Origin: JAVBSX01 sp051660685
Lineage (GTDB): Bacteria > Planctomycetota > Planctomycetia > Pirellulales > Thermoguttaceae
NCBI GenBank assembly: GCA_051660685.1
Contig: JBOFQB010000040.1
Coordinates: forward strand, 4,304-68,303
DNA length: 64,000 bases
Direction: 5' to 3'
Shown here: positions 15,573-24,496 of the stretch, one piece after another
How the letters are laid out: each line of letters begins with the position of its first letter
Position numbering within the stretch: the stretch's first letter is position 1
The notes under the pieces: model-generated
The model's input: the letters and a program-made list of their open reading frames with translations, nothing else
Database searches by the model: none
What the model was told of the DNA's origin: nothing
Translations under genes and position numbers: made by a program

Positions 15573-18152
15573 ATGAGCGTCGGACGTAAACTATTTCTGG
15601 GGATTACGGTTTTGTCGATTGGAACGGTTTGTCTTTTGACAACGATTCTGACCTATAACACGAATAAAATGGCCTCTTACTCGGAACAACGGGTCGGAGA
15701 GATGCGGGAATTACGTCAGGTTGATGATACGAAGCTGGATGATTCGATTCAGTTGGATTATAGGAATTTTAGTAAAAAAGCGGGTGATTTAACGGCACAT
15801 CTTGAGGAAGAAAATGCAAAGATGTTGGGAGCGGATATTGGCAACCAGATCAAGACGATGTTTGAATCGTCGATTGCGACAGGACGAACCGTTGCGAAGA
15901 CGATTGGGGCGTACAAAACATCCTGTTTGGCGAACGAACTGGAACCGAGTCGCAAGTTGCTCGATTCCATCCTGCTCGATGTTCTTGCAGCCAATCCCAA
16001 TTTTCAGGCGATTTATTGTGTTTTTGGTCCCAATCAGCTTGACAACAATGATTCGGAATTTGTCAATACGCCGACATCCGGCGTAACGGGACAGTATTCA
16101 CCCTGGTTTCATCGCGGAGAAGAAGGGAAAATTTTACAGGACTATTGTGTCGATTTTTCCGGGAATTACTTTACTGTTCCTTACACAACGGGAAAGGAAT
16201 ACGTTGACACCCCGCTCAATGACGAAGGAACCCTAGTCGTCGGTTTCTGTTCGCCAATTAGCGTTGGAAATAAAATCGTTGGAATGGTCGGCATTGACAT
16301 TAAACTTGCGACGATCTCCCGTCTTTTTGAGCATTTGGCCCCGCTTGAAACCGGTTATGCCTTGTTTCTCTCCCCTGAAGGTCTGGTTGCAGGTGCTCCC
16401 AAATCGGAACTGGAGTTGCTGAACCTTATTGCGGTTCTGGACCCAGACTCTCTCGAAAAACGAATTACCGAAAAAAAACAATTGTACAACGAAGCCGTTG
16501 TCAAGAAACAGGGGCAAGAGGACATTGATCGTCTGAAAAAGAATTATGAAGGAGTTCTGGAAGAGAAAGCGAATACCTTAAAAGCCTATAAAACGGTTTT
16601 TGGTTCGGACACAAATACGGCTCCTGAATCATTGCGGGCGTTTGTCGGACGCATTACCAAAGGAGAGGGAGGAATTTATTATGACGCCAAACCTGATGAA
16701 AAGCTGTTTCCCATTAACGGTAATGAAACGTTAAAAATTCATGTTCCAATCCAGATTGGACAATCGGATGTCGATTGGACGGTTCTTATGGTTGTTGAAA
16801 AACGTAAAGTATTGGAAGAAAGTGTCAACATTACGAATTATACACAACAATCGCTTGTTAAAATTGACTCGGAATTGCGAAGTATTCAGAGCAAGTATTC
16901 AGATCGGGGCAATGAGCTGACAAGTCGTTTGAGCGAACTTGCGCGACATTCGACTTGGATTGCTGTTGTGACAGGATTAGGTGTCTTGATCGTCGCTATT
17001 TTGTTCGGGACTTGGTTTTCACGGTCTGTTTATCAGGCAATTCAGGCAAGAGATCATTGGTATACGCAGATTCTCGATCAGGCCCCTTCTCCGATTACGG
17101 TTGTGGACATGAATCACAAAATTACCTTTGTGAACCGGAATGCGGAGAAACTGTTGAAAGAAAAAAGGGAACATCTCGAACGCCAATCTTGGGAATCCGT
17201 TTGGGAAAAAGGGGTTGGATTGAAACGGCGATTGCTGACCAATAAGGAAAGGGCTGCAAAACACGAGACGCTTGAGTTTTTTGCAAACACAACCTGGGAG
17301 ATTTTCTGTGAAGAAATCGTTGATTCGAGGAACAAAGTGGTTGGTCTGAACGAAATTTGTCAGGATGTTTCGGCCCGGGAAAAAATCATTCAGGCTGCAT
17401 TGGAAGTCGAAAATGTCGTTGGTCAAACCGCACTTGAAGTGGACAGTATTGCACAAGATGCGGCACAACTTGCCCAAAGTTCACAAATTCAGGCTTCACA
17501 TCTTCAGGACATTATACGGAATATGTCGGAGATGCACGATAAGACGGCACAAAATGTGAAAAATGCGGCTGATGCAAACAGTTTCACCAAAGAAGCAGCA
17601 GATGCGGCAACAAGCGGTCAAATGAGAATGACGAAAATGGTTGCGTCGATGAATCTCATTAGTGAAACGTCCAAGAACACGAAAGATGTTATTAAGACGA
17701 TTGAGGGGATTGCGTTTCAGACGAATTTGTTAGCACTCAATGCAGCTGTTGAAGCAGCTCGGGCCGGAACACATGGAAAAGGTTTTGCGGTTGTTGCTGA
17801 AGAAGTCCGCTCTCTTGCAACACGAAGTGCAAAAGCAGCTCAGCAAACAGCCGATTTGCTTGAGAGTAGTAATCAGCAGATCAGGGAGGGGGTTGAAATT
17901 GCTCATTCAACTTCAGATGCATTGAATCGGATTGCAGATCGGGTTGCCCAATCAACGGAGTTGGTTGCAGCAATTACGAAATCTTCCAATGAACAGGCGA
18001 TTCAGGTTGATTCGGTCAACCAAAAAATTGGTTTGGTCAACCAAATTACGGTTCAGAATGCAACAACGGCAGATGCAACGGACAAGGCGACTGCGCAACT
18101 CAAAGAGGGTGTGACCCGATTGTCCGAATTGCTGATCGGCATGTCACGATAA
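15573..18152 (+). CDS. methyl-accepting chemotaxis protein with Cache and PAS domains
   Basis: Chemoreceptor of about 859 aa. After an N-terminal membrane helix (LFLGITVLSIGTVCLLTTIL), a large extracytoplasmic region has a double-Cache pattern (NPNFQAIYCVFGPN; GNKIVGMVGIDIKLATISR; TGYALFLSPEGLVAG). A second helix at about residues 462-484 leads to a PAS domain (ILDQAPSPITVVDMNHKITF). The signalling domain has the conserved tip GIAFQTNLLALNAAVEAARA and FAVVAEEVRSLA. I see no HAMP domain between helix and PAS. Potential methylation or deamidation sites would make it a CheD substrate. TTG at 15564 is an alternative start. Confidence 0.93.
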   Translation: MSVGRKLFLGITVLSIGTVCLLTTILTYNTNKMASYSEQRVGEMRELRQVDDTKLDDSIQLDYRNFSKKAGDLTAHLEEENAKMLGADIGNQIKTMFESSIATGRTVAKTIGAYKTSCLANELEPSRKLLDSILLDVLAANPNFQAIYCVFGPNQLDNNDSEFVNTPTSGVTGQYSPWFHRGEEGKILQDYCVDFSGNYFTVPYTTGKEYVDTPLNDEGTLVVGFCSPISVGNKIVGMVGIDIKLATISRLFEHLAPLETGYALFLSPEGLVAGAPKSELELLNLIAVLDPDSLEKRITEKKQLYNEAVVKKQGQEDIDRLKKNYEGVLEEKANTLKAYKTVFGSDTNTAPESLRAFVGRITKGEGGIYYDAKPDEKLFPINGNETLKIHVPIQIGQSDVDWTVLMVVEKRKVLEESVNITNYTQQSLVKIDSELRSIQSKYSDRGNELTSRLSELARHSTWIAVVTGLGVLIVAILFGTWFSRSVYQAIQARDHWYTQILDQAPSPITVVDMNHKITFVNRNAEKLLKEKREHLERQSWESVWEKGVGLKRRLLTNKERAAKHETLEFFANTTWEIFCEEIVDSRNKVVGLNEICQDVSAREKIIQAALEVENVVGQTALEVDSIAQDAAQLAQSSQIQASHLQDIIRNMSEMHDKTAQNVKNAADANSFTKEAADAATSGQMRMTKMVASMNLISETSKNTKDVIKTIEGIAFQTNLLALNAAVEAARAGTHGKGFAVVAEEVRSLATRSAKAAQQTADLLESSNQQIREGVEIAHSTSDALNRIADRVAQSTELVAAITKSSNEQAIQVDSVNQKIGLVNQITVQNATTADATDKATAQLKEGVTRLSELLIGMSR

Positions 18153-18273
18153 AGGTTGCTGTTCTTCAAAGACCGGCCAAAATAAATCTTGAATGAATGG
18201 ACCGGTTTGACATAATGCTCCACAACAACAGGGGACGTTCCCTGTTTTGCTTGTCAAGTGAAAGGGAGAATGT

Positions 18274-19386
18274 ATGTCAAACAAATCGGGTCGCAACGTC
18301 GTCAGTTCAAGAAGTACCAAGTCAAAAATCGCACAACCAACAATCGCTCAACCAACAATCCCGAAATCTAAGGTTGCCCAACCAACAAAAGCTCCAATAA
18401 AAGTTCCAACAAAAGTTGGTTCTTCTCAACAGACCCCTAAAGAGGGGTACTGTTTCACTTATGAAGATTTAAGGTATCTGCAATCGCTCCCCCTTCATGA
18501 AAAAGTCCAGAAAACGCAGATGAAAATTCTGCAATGGTGCTTGCATTGGGATTGGAACGTCTACCTTTCTTTTAGCGGGGGAAAAGATTCAACCGTTCTT
18601 TACGATTTAGTCCGTCGAGTCGAAGAAACGTTCAACAAAGAGATACCCGCTGTTTTCTGTGATACAGGTTTGGAATATCCCGAAATCAGGCAGTTCGTCA
18701 AGTCCTACAAACGAGTTGATTGGGTTCGACCTGTAAAACCATTTTCCCAAGTTATTAAGGAATTCGGGTATCCCGTGTTCAGCAAAGATGTTGCGCAAAC
18801 AATCAGCGGTTTCCGAAAAGGTTGGGCGTCGAGCAAACGAAAATTATCCGGTTTGAATCCGAAAGAAATCCCCAATGATTACATAGAACGGAAATACGGC
18901 AAGTACCGATTTTTGGTTGACGCTCCTTTTTTAATCAGCGATCAATGTTGTGACGAATTGAAGAAAAAACCGCTGAAAAAGTACGAAAAAGAAACGGGAC
19001 GAAAGTGCATGACAGCTCAAATGGCGCAAGAAAGTATCCGACGTCGGACGACTTATTTACGAAATGGTTGTAACGCCTTTCATTCATTACGACCAATGAG
19101 TCATCCAATGGGGTTTTGGACCGAGCAAGACGTTTTGCGATACTGCAAGGAGTTCAATCTTCCTCTTGCCCCGGTTTACGGCAACATTGTTGAAGTCAAA
19201 AAAGGGAAGTTGGAGACGACCGGATTGGACCGAAGTGGTTGTATTTTCTGCATGTTTGGAATTCAACGGGAAAAAACACCGAATCGATTTCAACGATTGA
19301 AAAACACACATCCCGGATTGTACCGTTATTGCATGAACCAGTTAGGTTGCAAAAAGGTCCTCGATTATATTGGGATTGATTACTAA
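18274..19386 (+). CDS. PAPS-reductase-family PP-loop protein
   Basis: 370 aa. The PP-loop SFSGGKDSTVLYDL (about residue 101) marks an ATP-pyrophosphatase fold like phosphoadenosine phosphosulfate reductase, followed by PAVFCDTGLEYPEIRQFV. The C-terminal RSGCIFCMFG cluster, with CC in SDQCCDELKKKP, could bind metal or an Fe-S cluster. The family includes many proteins of unknown substrate, some on mobile elements. No cysteine or sulfate assimilation genes are nearby, so sulfate reduction should not be assumed. The first 50 residues are low complexity (AQPTIAQPTIPKSKVAQPTK). AAAGGGAG precedes the ATG at 18274. Confidence 0.82.
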   Translation: MSNKSGRNVVSSRSTKSKIAQPTIAQPTIPKSKVAQPTKAPIKVPTKVGSSQQTPKEGYCFTYEDLRYLQSLPLHEKVQKTQMKILQWCLHWDWNVYLSFSGGKDSTVLYDLVRRVEETFNKEIPAVFCDTGLEYPEIRQFVKSYKRVDWVRPVKPFSQVIKEFGYPVFSKDVAQTISGFRKGWASSKRKLSGLNPKEIPNDYIERKYGKYRFLVDAPFLISDQCCDELKKKPLKKYEKETGRKCMTAQMAQESIRRRTTYLRNGCNAFHSLRPMSHPMGFWTEQDVLRYCKEFNLPLAPVYGNIVEVKKGKLETTGLDRSGCIFCMFGIQREKTPNRFQRLKNTHPGLYRYCMNQLGCKKVLDYIGIDY

Positions 19387-19535
19387 ATCGGATCAAGCGG
19401 ACAGAGATTGTACATAAACCGCGAGTAAAATGGGTTGCATGTATGGAATAATTGAGCATTTGGGATATGCTGGAAAAAAAGTGGGCTTGGTCACTTCCAC
19501 CTTCTGTCTCCTACCTCCTACCTTCTGTCTCCTCC

Positions 19536-20510
19536 ATGATGCAATTCTTTGGTTTCGTCACTTTTGCAATCGGCGTTTACGTCTTTGGGCTGTACTGTTG
19601 GAACATAACTCAACAACCCAACTCCCGTTTAGCCCGTTTGGTTACTTTTCAACCGGGAAAACCCGTTCCCTGGACCGGATTGCACCTCGTTATACTGATC
19701 GGCATCTACATCGCCGTTCTCGGAATCGCTGTCCAATTCGCCCGCTTCTTGCCAGTTTCCCCTTTTGAAACAAGTCCGCTCGATATTCAGACCCCTTTTG
19801 ATGAAAGAGAACACTGTGATGAAAAAGAACACCTTGCGGAAAGGAACCTCCTCGTTGCCGATCAACAAAAGATTGTTGAGGAACAACAATTGGTGAAGGA
19901 ACATGCGATCACTCAACTGTTTTTTCTTGCAAAAGACAAACCGTATGTCCTTGGGCTGATTTTTTTGACCGTCGTCGTCATTGTCCCAATTGGCGAAGAA
20001 TTTCTCTTCCGTCAGCTACTTCAAAGAACATTGGAGAAATATGTTCCTGCTTTTTGGGCAATTTCCTTACCAATTGTCATTTTTGCGTCCCTTCATCTGC
20101 GAAACACCCCAGATGAGTTGCCCGACCCCGAAAACCTTTTTCGGTCACTTTGCGCCATTTCAATTGCCCAGATTCTCTTTTTGACATTGAGTTCGCTGTT
20201 TCTTTTCTGCACAACCCGAACATCTCTGTCCGACTTGGGTTTTTCACGCACAACATTCTCGAATGACGTGAAACTCGGCGCAATTGCCGGATTGCTCCTG
20301 ATTCCCGTTGTCTTACTGATTCGGGTTGGAGCCGGTTCCTTGCTCGTCCAACTCGAAAACAGCGAATCATTTGCCGATTTCATTGCCCTGCTTTTTTTCG
20401 CGTCAGGTCTCGGTTTTATCGTTTATCGACGACACCAATTGGTTTCCAGCATCATCCTGCACGCCCTTTTGAACGGTTTGAGCTTCATCCAACTGCTCTT
20501 GATCGTCTGA
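19536..20510 (+). CDS. CPBP-family intramembrane metalloprotease
   Basis: About 324 aa with several membrane helices. It contains the type II CAAX-protease (CPBP/Abi) motifs: IGEEFLFRQLL (EExxxR), FASLHL (FxxxH) and SIILHALLNGL (HxxxN), the glutamates and histidines being presumed metal ligands. The frame opens at a TTG at 19452, but the extra residues are encoded by a polypyrimidine string (CTCCTACCTCCTACCTTCTG) that recurs between genes here, so the ATG at 19536 (MMQFFGFVTFAIGVYVFG) is preferred. Substrate unknown; such proteins act in peptide maturation, self-immunity or signalling. Confidence 0.85.
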   Translation: MMQFFGFVTFAIGVYVFGLYCWNITQQPNSRLARLVTFQPGKPVPWTGLHLVILIGIYIAVLGIAVQFARFLPVSPFETSPLDIQTPFDEREHCDEKEHLAERNLLVADQQKIVEEQQLVKEHAITQLFFLAKDKPYVLGLIFLTVVVIVPIGEEFLFRQLLQRTLEKYVPAFWAISLPIVIFASLHLRNTPDELPDPENLFRSLCAISIAQILFLTLSSLFLFCTTRTSLSDLGFSRTTFSNDVKLGAIAGLLLIPVVLLIRVGAGSLLVQLENSESFADFIALLFFASGLGFIVYRRHQLVSSIILHALLNGLSFIQLLLIV

Positions 20511-20519
20511 CATTCAGAA

Positions 20520-20942
20520 TTACAAAAGGGTTCCCCGCTCTTTTTCCATAAAAACGCAATTGCCCCGATCATTGTAATGGACTCTGGTCATAAAATGGTG
20601 AATCAACAAGACCCCGCGACCTGTTGCTTTGTTGATGTTTTCCGGCGTCCTCGGATCACGCAAATTCTCAAAGTCAAATCCAGGTCCCTCATCTCTAACC
20701 TGCACCTTGAGCGTCTTTTTGGTCAAGGAACAGGCAAAAGTAACTTTTTTGGTTTCATCACCCCCATTTCCATGATGAACGGCATTTGCAAGAGATTCTT
20801 CGAGCGACATTTCGACACTGAAAACATCGTGAGGGAGCCAATTTTCCTCTCTCAATTTCTCCAGAACAACTTGAATAAGAGCATGCGCAATTGTCATATC
20901 ACTATAAAAAGATTGCTGATATGACCAGATAGTTGCAGACAC
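20520..20942 (-). CDS. RsbW-like serine kinase / anti-sigma ATPase
   Basis: About 140 aa of the HATPase_c_2 (RsbW/SpoIIAB) type. It has the N box EESLANAVHHGN, the G1 box VRDEGPGFDFENL and the G2 box GRGVLLIHHFM. It should bind ATP and phosphorylate the STAS protein encoded just upstream (21089-21451). No sigma factor gene is adjacent, so the target could be a remote sigma factor or another response module. The open frame reaches a TTG at 21011; the GTG at 20942 (MSATIWSYQQSF) keeps the family's first beta strand and is preferred. The gene converges with the CPBP protease gene, 9 nt apart. Confidence 0.82.
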   Translation of the reverse strand: MSATIWSYQQSFYSDMTIAHALIQVVLEKLREENWLPHDVFSVEMSLEESLANAVHHGNGGDETKKVTFACSLTKKTLKVQVRDEGPGFDFENLRDPRTPENINKATGRGVLLIHHFMTRVHYNDRGNCVFMEKERGTLL

Positions 20943-20998
20943 GGGATGATCTCCGAAAACGGCGAGCGAAGACACAAGGACGAAGTGGGACCTCAAGG

Positions 20999-21040
20999 AC
21001 CGGCCGTTCAAACTCCGAATCGGAACGGAGAACGACCGGT
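20999..21040 (-). other. nested stem-loop between STAS and RsbW-like genes
   Basis: ACCGGcCGTT ... AACGaCCGGT forms the outer stem and CTCCG/CGGAG the inner stem. It lies in the 146-nt gap of the two-gene unit. It has no T run after it, so it might tune expression or mRNA stability rather than terminate. Confidence 0.5.
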
Positions 21041-21088
21041 TGACAACAACCGATTAGAACAGGGGTCAAGGACAAGACAAGAAGAGGT

Positions 21089-21451
21089 CTATTTCGTTTG
21101 CATGGTCAGAAAACGAATTGCTTCTTCTTCCGTTCTCTTAATCTGAAAAACCGTGTCAAGACGTGTAATCCGAAATGCTTCCATAAGATTGTCGTCAATT
21201 CCACAAAGAATCAACACCACGTCCGACTCTTTCGCCTTTTTATTGAGGGTAATCAAGACTCTCAACGTCGAACTGGACATGAACAGAATCCGTTCAAAGT
21301 TAATGACAAGTTTTTTTTCATTTTTGTCCAGAAGTTCCATTAACTGCTCGCCCCATTCCTGAATGACCAGATCGTCGTTCAACTTTACATCCCGGCAAAG
21401 TACAATTGTCACATCTCCGACTTTTTTGACATCAATTCTGGGTGTCGCCAT
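21089..21451 (-). CDS. STAS-domain anti-anti-sigma factor
   Basis: 120-aa single STAS domain (SpoIIAA/RsbV type). The phosphorylatable serine region is FERILFMSSSTLRVLITLNK, near residues 58-61, after the usual beta-alpha pattern VGDVTIVLCRDVKLNDDLVI. Together with the downstream RsbW-like ATPase it forms a partner-switch pair: the unphosphorylated STAS protein would sequester the kinase. Start ATG at 21451. Confidence 0.88.
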   Translation of the reverse strand: MATPRIDVKKVGDVTIVLCRDVKLNDDLVIQEWGEQLMELLDKNEKKLVINFERILFMSSSTLRVLITLNKKAKESDVVLILCGIDDNLMEAFRITRLDTVFQIKRTEEEAIRFLTMQTK

Positions 21452-22125
21452 TTTTCAAATCTCCCCCTCGTTCGTTTTCTTAGGACACAAAGACAACTAT
21501 TTTGCAGGAACGGACACGCCCGATTCCGGTTGTCTACTGAAACTCGCCTTACACCAGATCACAGTGTTCTGAACAGGGAATCGACCTATACCGCACATTG
21601 CCAATATGTCAATGTTGACTCGCTTGGAAAACGCCTGCTTTTCTCGCAGAATAAAGCAAGAAAAACCATTGTTTATGACCACGCAAAGTATAAAAGGTAT
21701 CCCAACCGGCTTTTTAGGGGGTCGAAAATTTCCTGCCAAAACGGTTCAGCACCCAAAAACGGGCAACTGACTGTTCCCTTTATACACTTATCATACCCCA
21801 AATGCAAAGGGTTTGTAGAATTATTCAAAAAATTTTTCTCTCATTCTATGTGCCGATTGTATCAAATAGTCCGATTGTTCCTTTTGTAGTTATTGTCCCG
21901 ACTGCATCTTTCGTCCAAATTGTATCTTTTGTCCGAACTATAACTTTTGTCGGAACTGTATCTCATTCTACTTTCATCCGGTTTGTAACGTTCAGGACCA
22001 AAATACTGGAATTTACGCTGACAGTTCTCGATATTGGCGTAAGAGGGCGTTGCGAGTTGAACGATTGTGCGACGACTTTGGACACAAGGATGTGTTTCGC
22101 TACTTCAACGAAAAGGATTTTTACA
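21452..22125. other. long leader region of the porin gene with an 18-bp degenerate tandem array
   Basis: No independent gene is supported. Between 21853 and 21968 there are five or six degenerate 18-bp units close to CCGAATTGTATCTTTTGT, with an irregular 8-nt insertion after the second. The reading frame of the porin gene stays open back to 21802 across this array and would encode hydrophobic hexapeptides (VPTASF VQIVSF VRTITF), but a well-placed AAGGA and a signal peptide mark the real start at 22126. Confidence 0.65.
21853..21968 (+). repeat. 18-bp degenerate tandem repeat
   Basis: Units start at 21853, 21871, 21897, 21915, 21933 and 21951. The last four are in strict 18-nt register. Codon-length periodicity keeps the frame open. 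Confidence 0.75.
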
Positions 22126-23463
22126 ATGCAAATGACGATTCGCCAAAATTTCGTATTCATTCCCCTGTTGACATTATGTCTCAGTCTCTTTTGCTGTTTG
22201 GGAATGATTCAGGCCCAACATTGTGATTCCGATTCTTGCAACTCTCAACCTTCTGAGGAAACGGGATGTGGAGATTGTTCTTCGACTGAAGAAGAGGGTC
22301 CTGATTACACGTTGACCTTTTCAACAGGTTGTCGCCCGACAACGCTGAAATATGGCGGTTGGATTGAGGCGGGAGTGTTGACAAATGCACATGGATCAAC
22401 CGGTTTGTTCGGAAATGGTCCCGCACATGCACCTGAACACAGCCGAACGGATTTCAACATGCACCAACTGTATCTTTACATGGAAAAGGAGTTGGATTGT
22501 AAGGACAGACTGGATTGGGGCGGTCGAGTTGACTTGATGTATGGTACATCGGGTGTTCTTGGACAATCTTATGCCGATCAGTCGTTTGATTATGGTTGGG
22601 GGGGAAATACCATTCAAGGACTCTATGATAACGGCGAGGGAGATGGAGATTACGCCGCTTCCATTTATCAGGCGTATGGTCAACTCGGTTGTGGTGATTT
22701 AAGCGTCAAATACGGAAAATTTCTCACCCCAATCGGTTGGGAAGCGGTTGCAGCCCGGGATAACTTTTTCTACAGTCATTCTCTCGCTTATTGGATTGAA
22801 CCCTCAACACATGTTGGAGCAGTCGCTGATTATGCGTTGACCGAGAAACTCACTTTATCTGGGGGTTGGACCGCTTCACACGAAAATGGTTTTCTCAACC
22901 GTTATGGTGATTCCGCATTTTTGGGGGGATTGACGTATGCTTTGACGGAGAAGTTAAACTTCTACTACAACATCAATGCGGGACGGAGAAACAACGGATT
23001 TTATTTGGGAGAGAATCGGTTTGACTCGGCCGTTTCACATCAAAAATACTCGATTCAGTCATTCTGTTTTGAATGGAAACCAACGGATAAATTCACCTAT
23101 GTTTTTCAGTACAACTTGCGAAATGATGCTGATATTGAAGCAGGAACACGGACGAATTACAGCACTTATGGTATTAACAACCATTTTCTGTACAGTCTGA
23201 CCGATCAATGGGGAATCGGTTTGCGAGCCGGTTGGTTGAGAGACAATGGAGGTTTTGGTTATGTTCTTCCAGGTCCGGGGACAACCGATTATTATGAGTT
23301 GACACTCGGTCTGAACTGGAATCCGACAAAACACTGGAGTTTCCGACCGGAAATCCGTTATGACTGGTCGAAAGGAGCGGAAATGCCTTTTGCGAGTGTT
23401 GACGGAAACGGAACGGAACGGAACCAGTTTATGGGGGGGATCGGAATGCTCTACATCTTTTAG
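22126..23463 (+). CDS. outer-membrane porin-like beta-barrel protein (OmpL/BBP2 type)
   Basis: 445 aa with a signal peptide (FVFIPLLTLCLSLFCCLGM then IQAQ). The rest alternates short amphipathic beta strands and ends in a terminal aromatic strand (GGIGMLYIF), typical of outer-membrane barrels. Segments such as LKYGGWIEAGVLTNAHG, LYLYMEKELD, DLSVKYGKFLTPIGWEAVAA and FRPEIRYDWS resemble the putative beta-barrel porin-2 family common in planctomycetes. A Cys-rich segment follows the signal sequence (CDSDSCNSQ...CGDCSS). Start at 22126 is supported by AAGGA eight bases upstream. Presumed passive uptake of small solutes. Confidence 0.87.
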   Translation: MQMTIRQNFVFIPLLTLCLSLFCCLGMIQAQHCDSDSCNSQPSEETGCGDCSSTEEEGPDYTLTFSTGCRPTTLKYGGWIEAGVLTNAHGSTGLFGNGPAHAPEHSRTDFNMHQLYLYMEKELDCKDRLDWGGRVDLMYGTSGVLGQSYADQSFDYGWGGNTIQGLYDNGEGDGDYAASIYQAYGQLGCGDLSVKYGKFLTPIGWEAVAARDNFFYSHSLAYWIEPSTHVGAVADYALTEKLTLSGGWTASHENGFLNRYGDSAFLGGLTYALTEKLNFYYNINAGRRNNGFYLGENRFDSAVSHQKYSIQSFCFEWKPTDKFTYVFQYNLRNDADIEAGTRTNYSTYGINNHFLYSLTDQWGIGLRAGWLRDNGGFGYVLPGPGTTDYYELTLGLNWNPTKHWSFRPEIRYDWSKGAEMPFASVDGNGTERNQFMGGIGMLYIF

Positions 23464-23485
23464 GACTTGTTCGGCCAAAAAACAC

Positions 23486-24430
23486 TCAGGTTGGAACGAC
23501 CACATTTTCAAGCAACCGTTCGATCTGCAATTCCGCAGTCAAACGGTTGTTTCCTTGCGCAAACCCTTTCGGCATAATTCGGTGTGACAAAACGGGAATT
23601 GCAAGCGTTTTGACATCATCCGGGATCGCGTAATCTCGACCTTCAATCAGCGCAAAAGCCTGAATCGCTTTGGTAAACGCAATTGCTCCTCGTGTACTCG
23701 CCCCAACCTGAATCGCCGAATCATTTCGGGTTGCGTCAACCAGCTCAAGAACATAATGGTAAATCGCGTCGTCGATTCGGACCTCACTAACCGCTTGTTG
23801 TATCTGGATAATCTGCTCACAACTCAAAACCGATTGCAATGAATCAATCGGATGTCCCCGACGATGTGAACGAAGTATCTGCAATTCGTTTTCCCGATCA
23901 GGATAACCGACAGAAATGCGGATTAAAAAGCGGTCGAGCTGACTTTCCGGCAATTGGTATGTCCCCTCGTATTCAAGCGGGTTTTCTGTCGCAATCACCA
24001 TAAACGGTTTAGGCAGGATATACGTTTTTCCGTCAACCGAAACCTGCTGTTCGTTCATTGCTTCAAGCATTGCACTTTGTGTTCGGGGCGGAGTTCGGTT
24101 GATTTCATCCGCCAATAAAAGGTTGGCAAAAAGAGGACCTTCACAAAACCGGAAATCATGTGTCCGGGAATCAAAAATACTGCTCCCCGTTATATCGGCA
24201 GGAAGTAAATCGGGGGTAAATTGCAAGCGGCGGAAAACGCCGGACACACTTTTGGCAATTGCCCGACCGATCAAGGTTTTTCCGACGCCCGGACGATCTT
24301 CGAGCAGAACATGTTCGCCCGCAAAAAGGGCAACCAAACAGAGTCGGATCACCTCTTTTTTGCCGAAGACGACTTTCTCGACATTGTTTTCAAGGGCCGT
24401 AATCAGCGAGGTAATCAACGTCGTATTCAT
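23486..24430 (-). CDS. MoxR-family AAA+ ATPase
   Basis: About 314 aa. Walker A is DRPGVGKTLIG, Walker B is LLLADEINR, followed by the MoxR signature RTQSAMLEAMNEQQVSVDG, sensor 1 VIATENPLEYEGTYQLPESQ, and DRF. MoxR ATPases act as chaperones for metal or cofactor insertion and usually sit beside DUF58 and vWA genes. Here no DUF58 gene follows; a vWA gene lies at 33609, about 9 kb away on the other strand. The ATG at 24430 is preferred over a TTG at 24442. The upstream neighbour on the same strand is the cytochrome gene. Confidence 0.9.
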   Translation of the reverse strand: MNTTLITSLITALENNVEKVVFGKKEVIRLCLVALFAGEHVLLEDRPGVGKTLIGRAIAKSVSGVFRRLQFTPDLLPADITGSSIFDSRTHDFRFCEGPLFANLLLADEINRTPPRTQSAMLEAMNEQQVSVDGKTYILPKPFMVIATENPLEYEGTYQLPESQLDRFLIRISVGYPDRENELQILRSHRRGHPIDSLQSVLSCEQIIQIQQAVSEVRIDDAIYHYVLELVDATRNDSAIQVGASTRGAIAFTKAIQAFALIEGRDYAIPDDVKTLAIPVLSHRIMPKGFAQGNNRLTAELQIERLLENVVVPT

Positions 24431-24496
24431 ATACTGTTCCAATCTTGTTCCTATTTTGTTCCAAAATTAAGGAGGTGTTTTTTTCACAAAAGGGTT

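Noticed and set aside
21802..22125. Porin start at 21802
   Set aside because: A signal peptide and AAGGA ribosome site mark 22126; the extension is the 18-bp repeat array.
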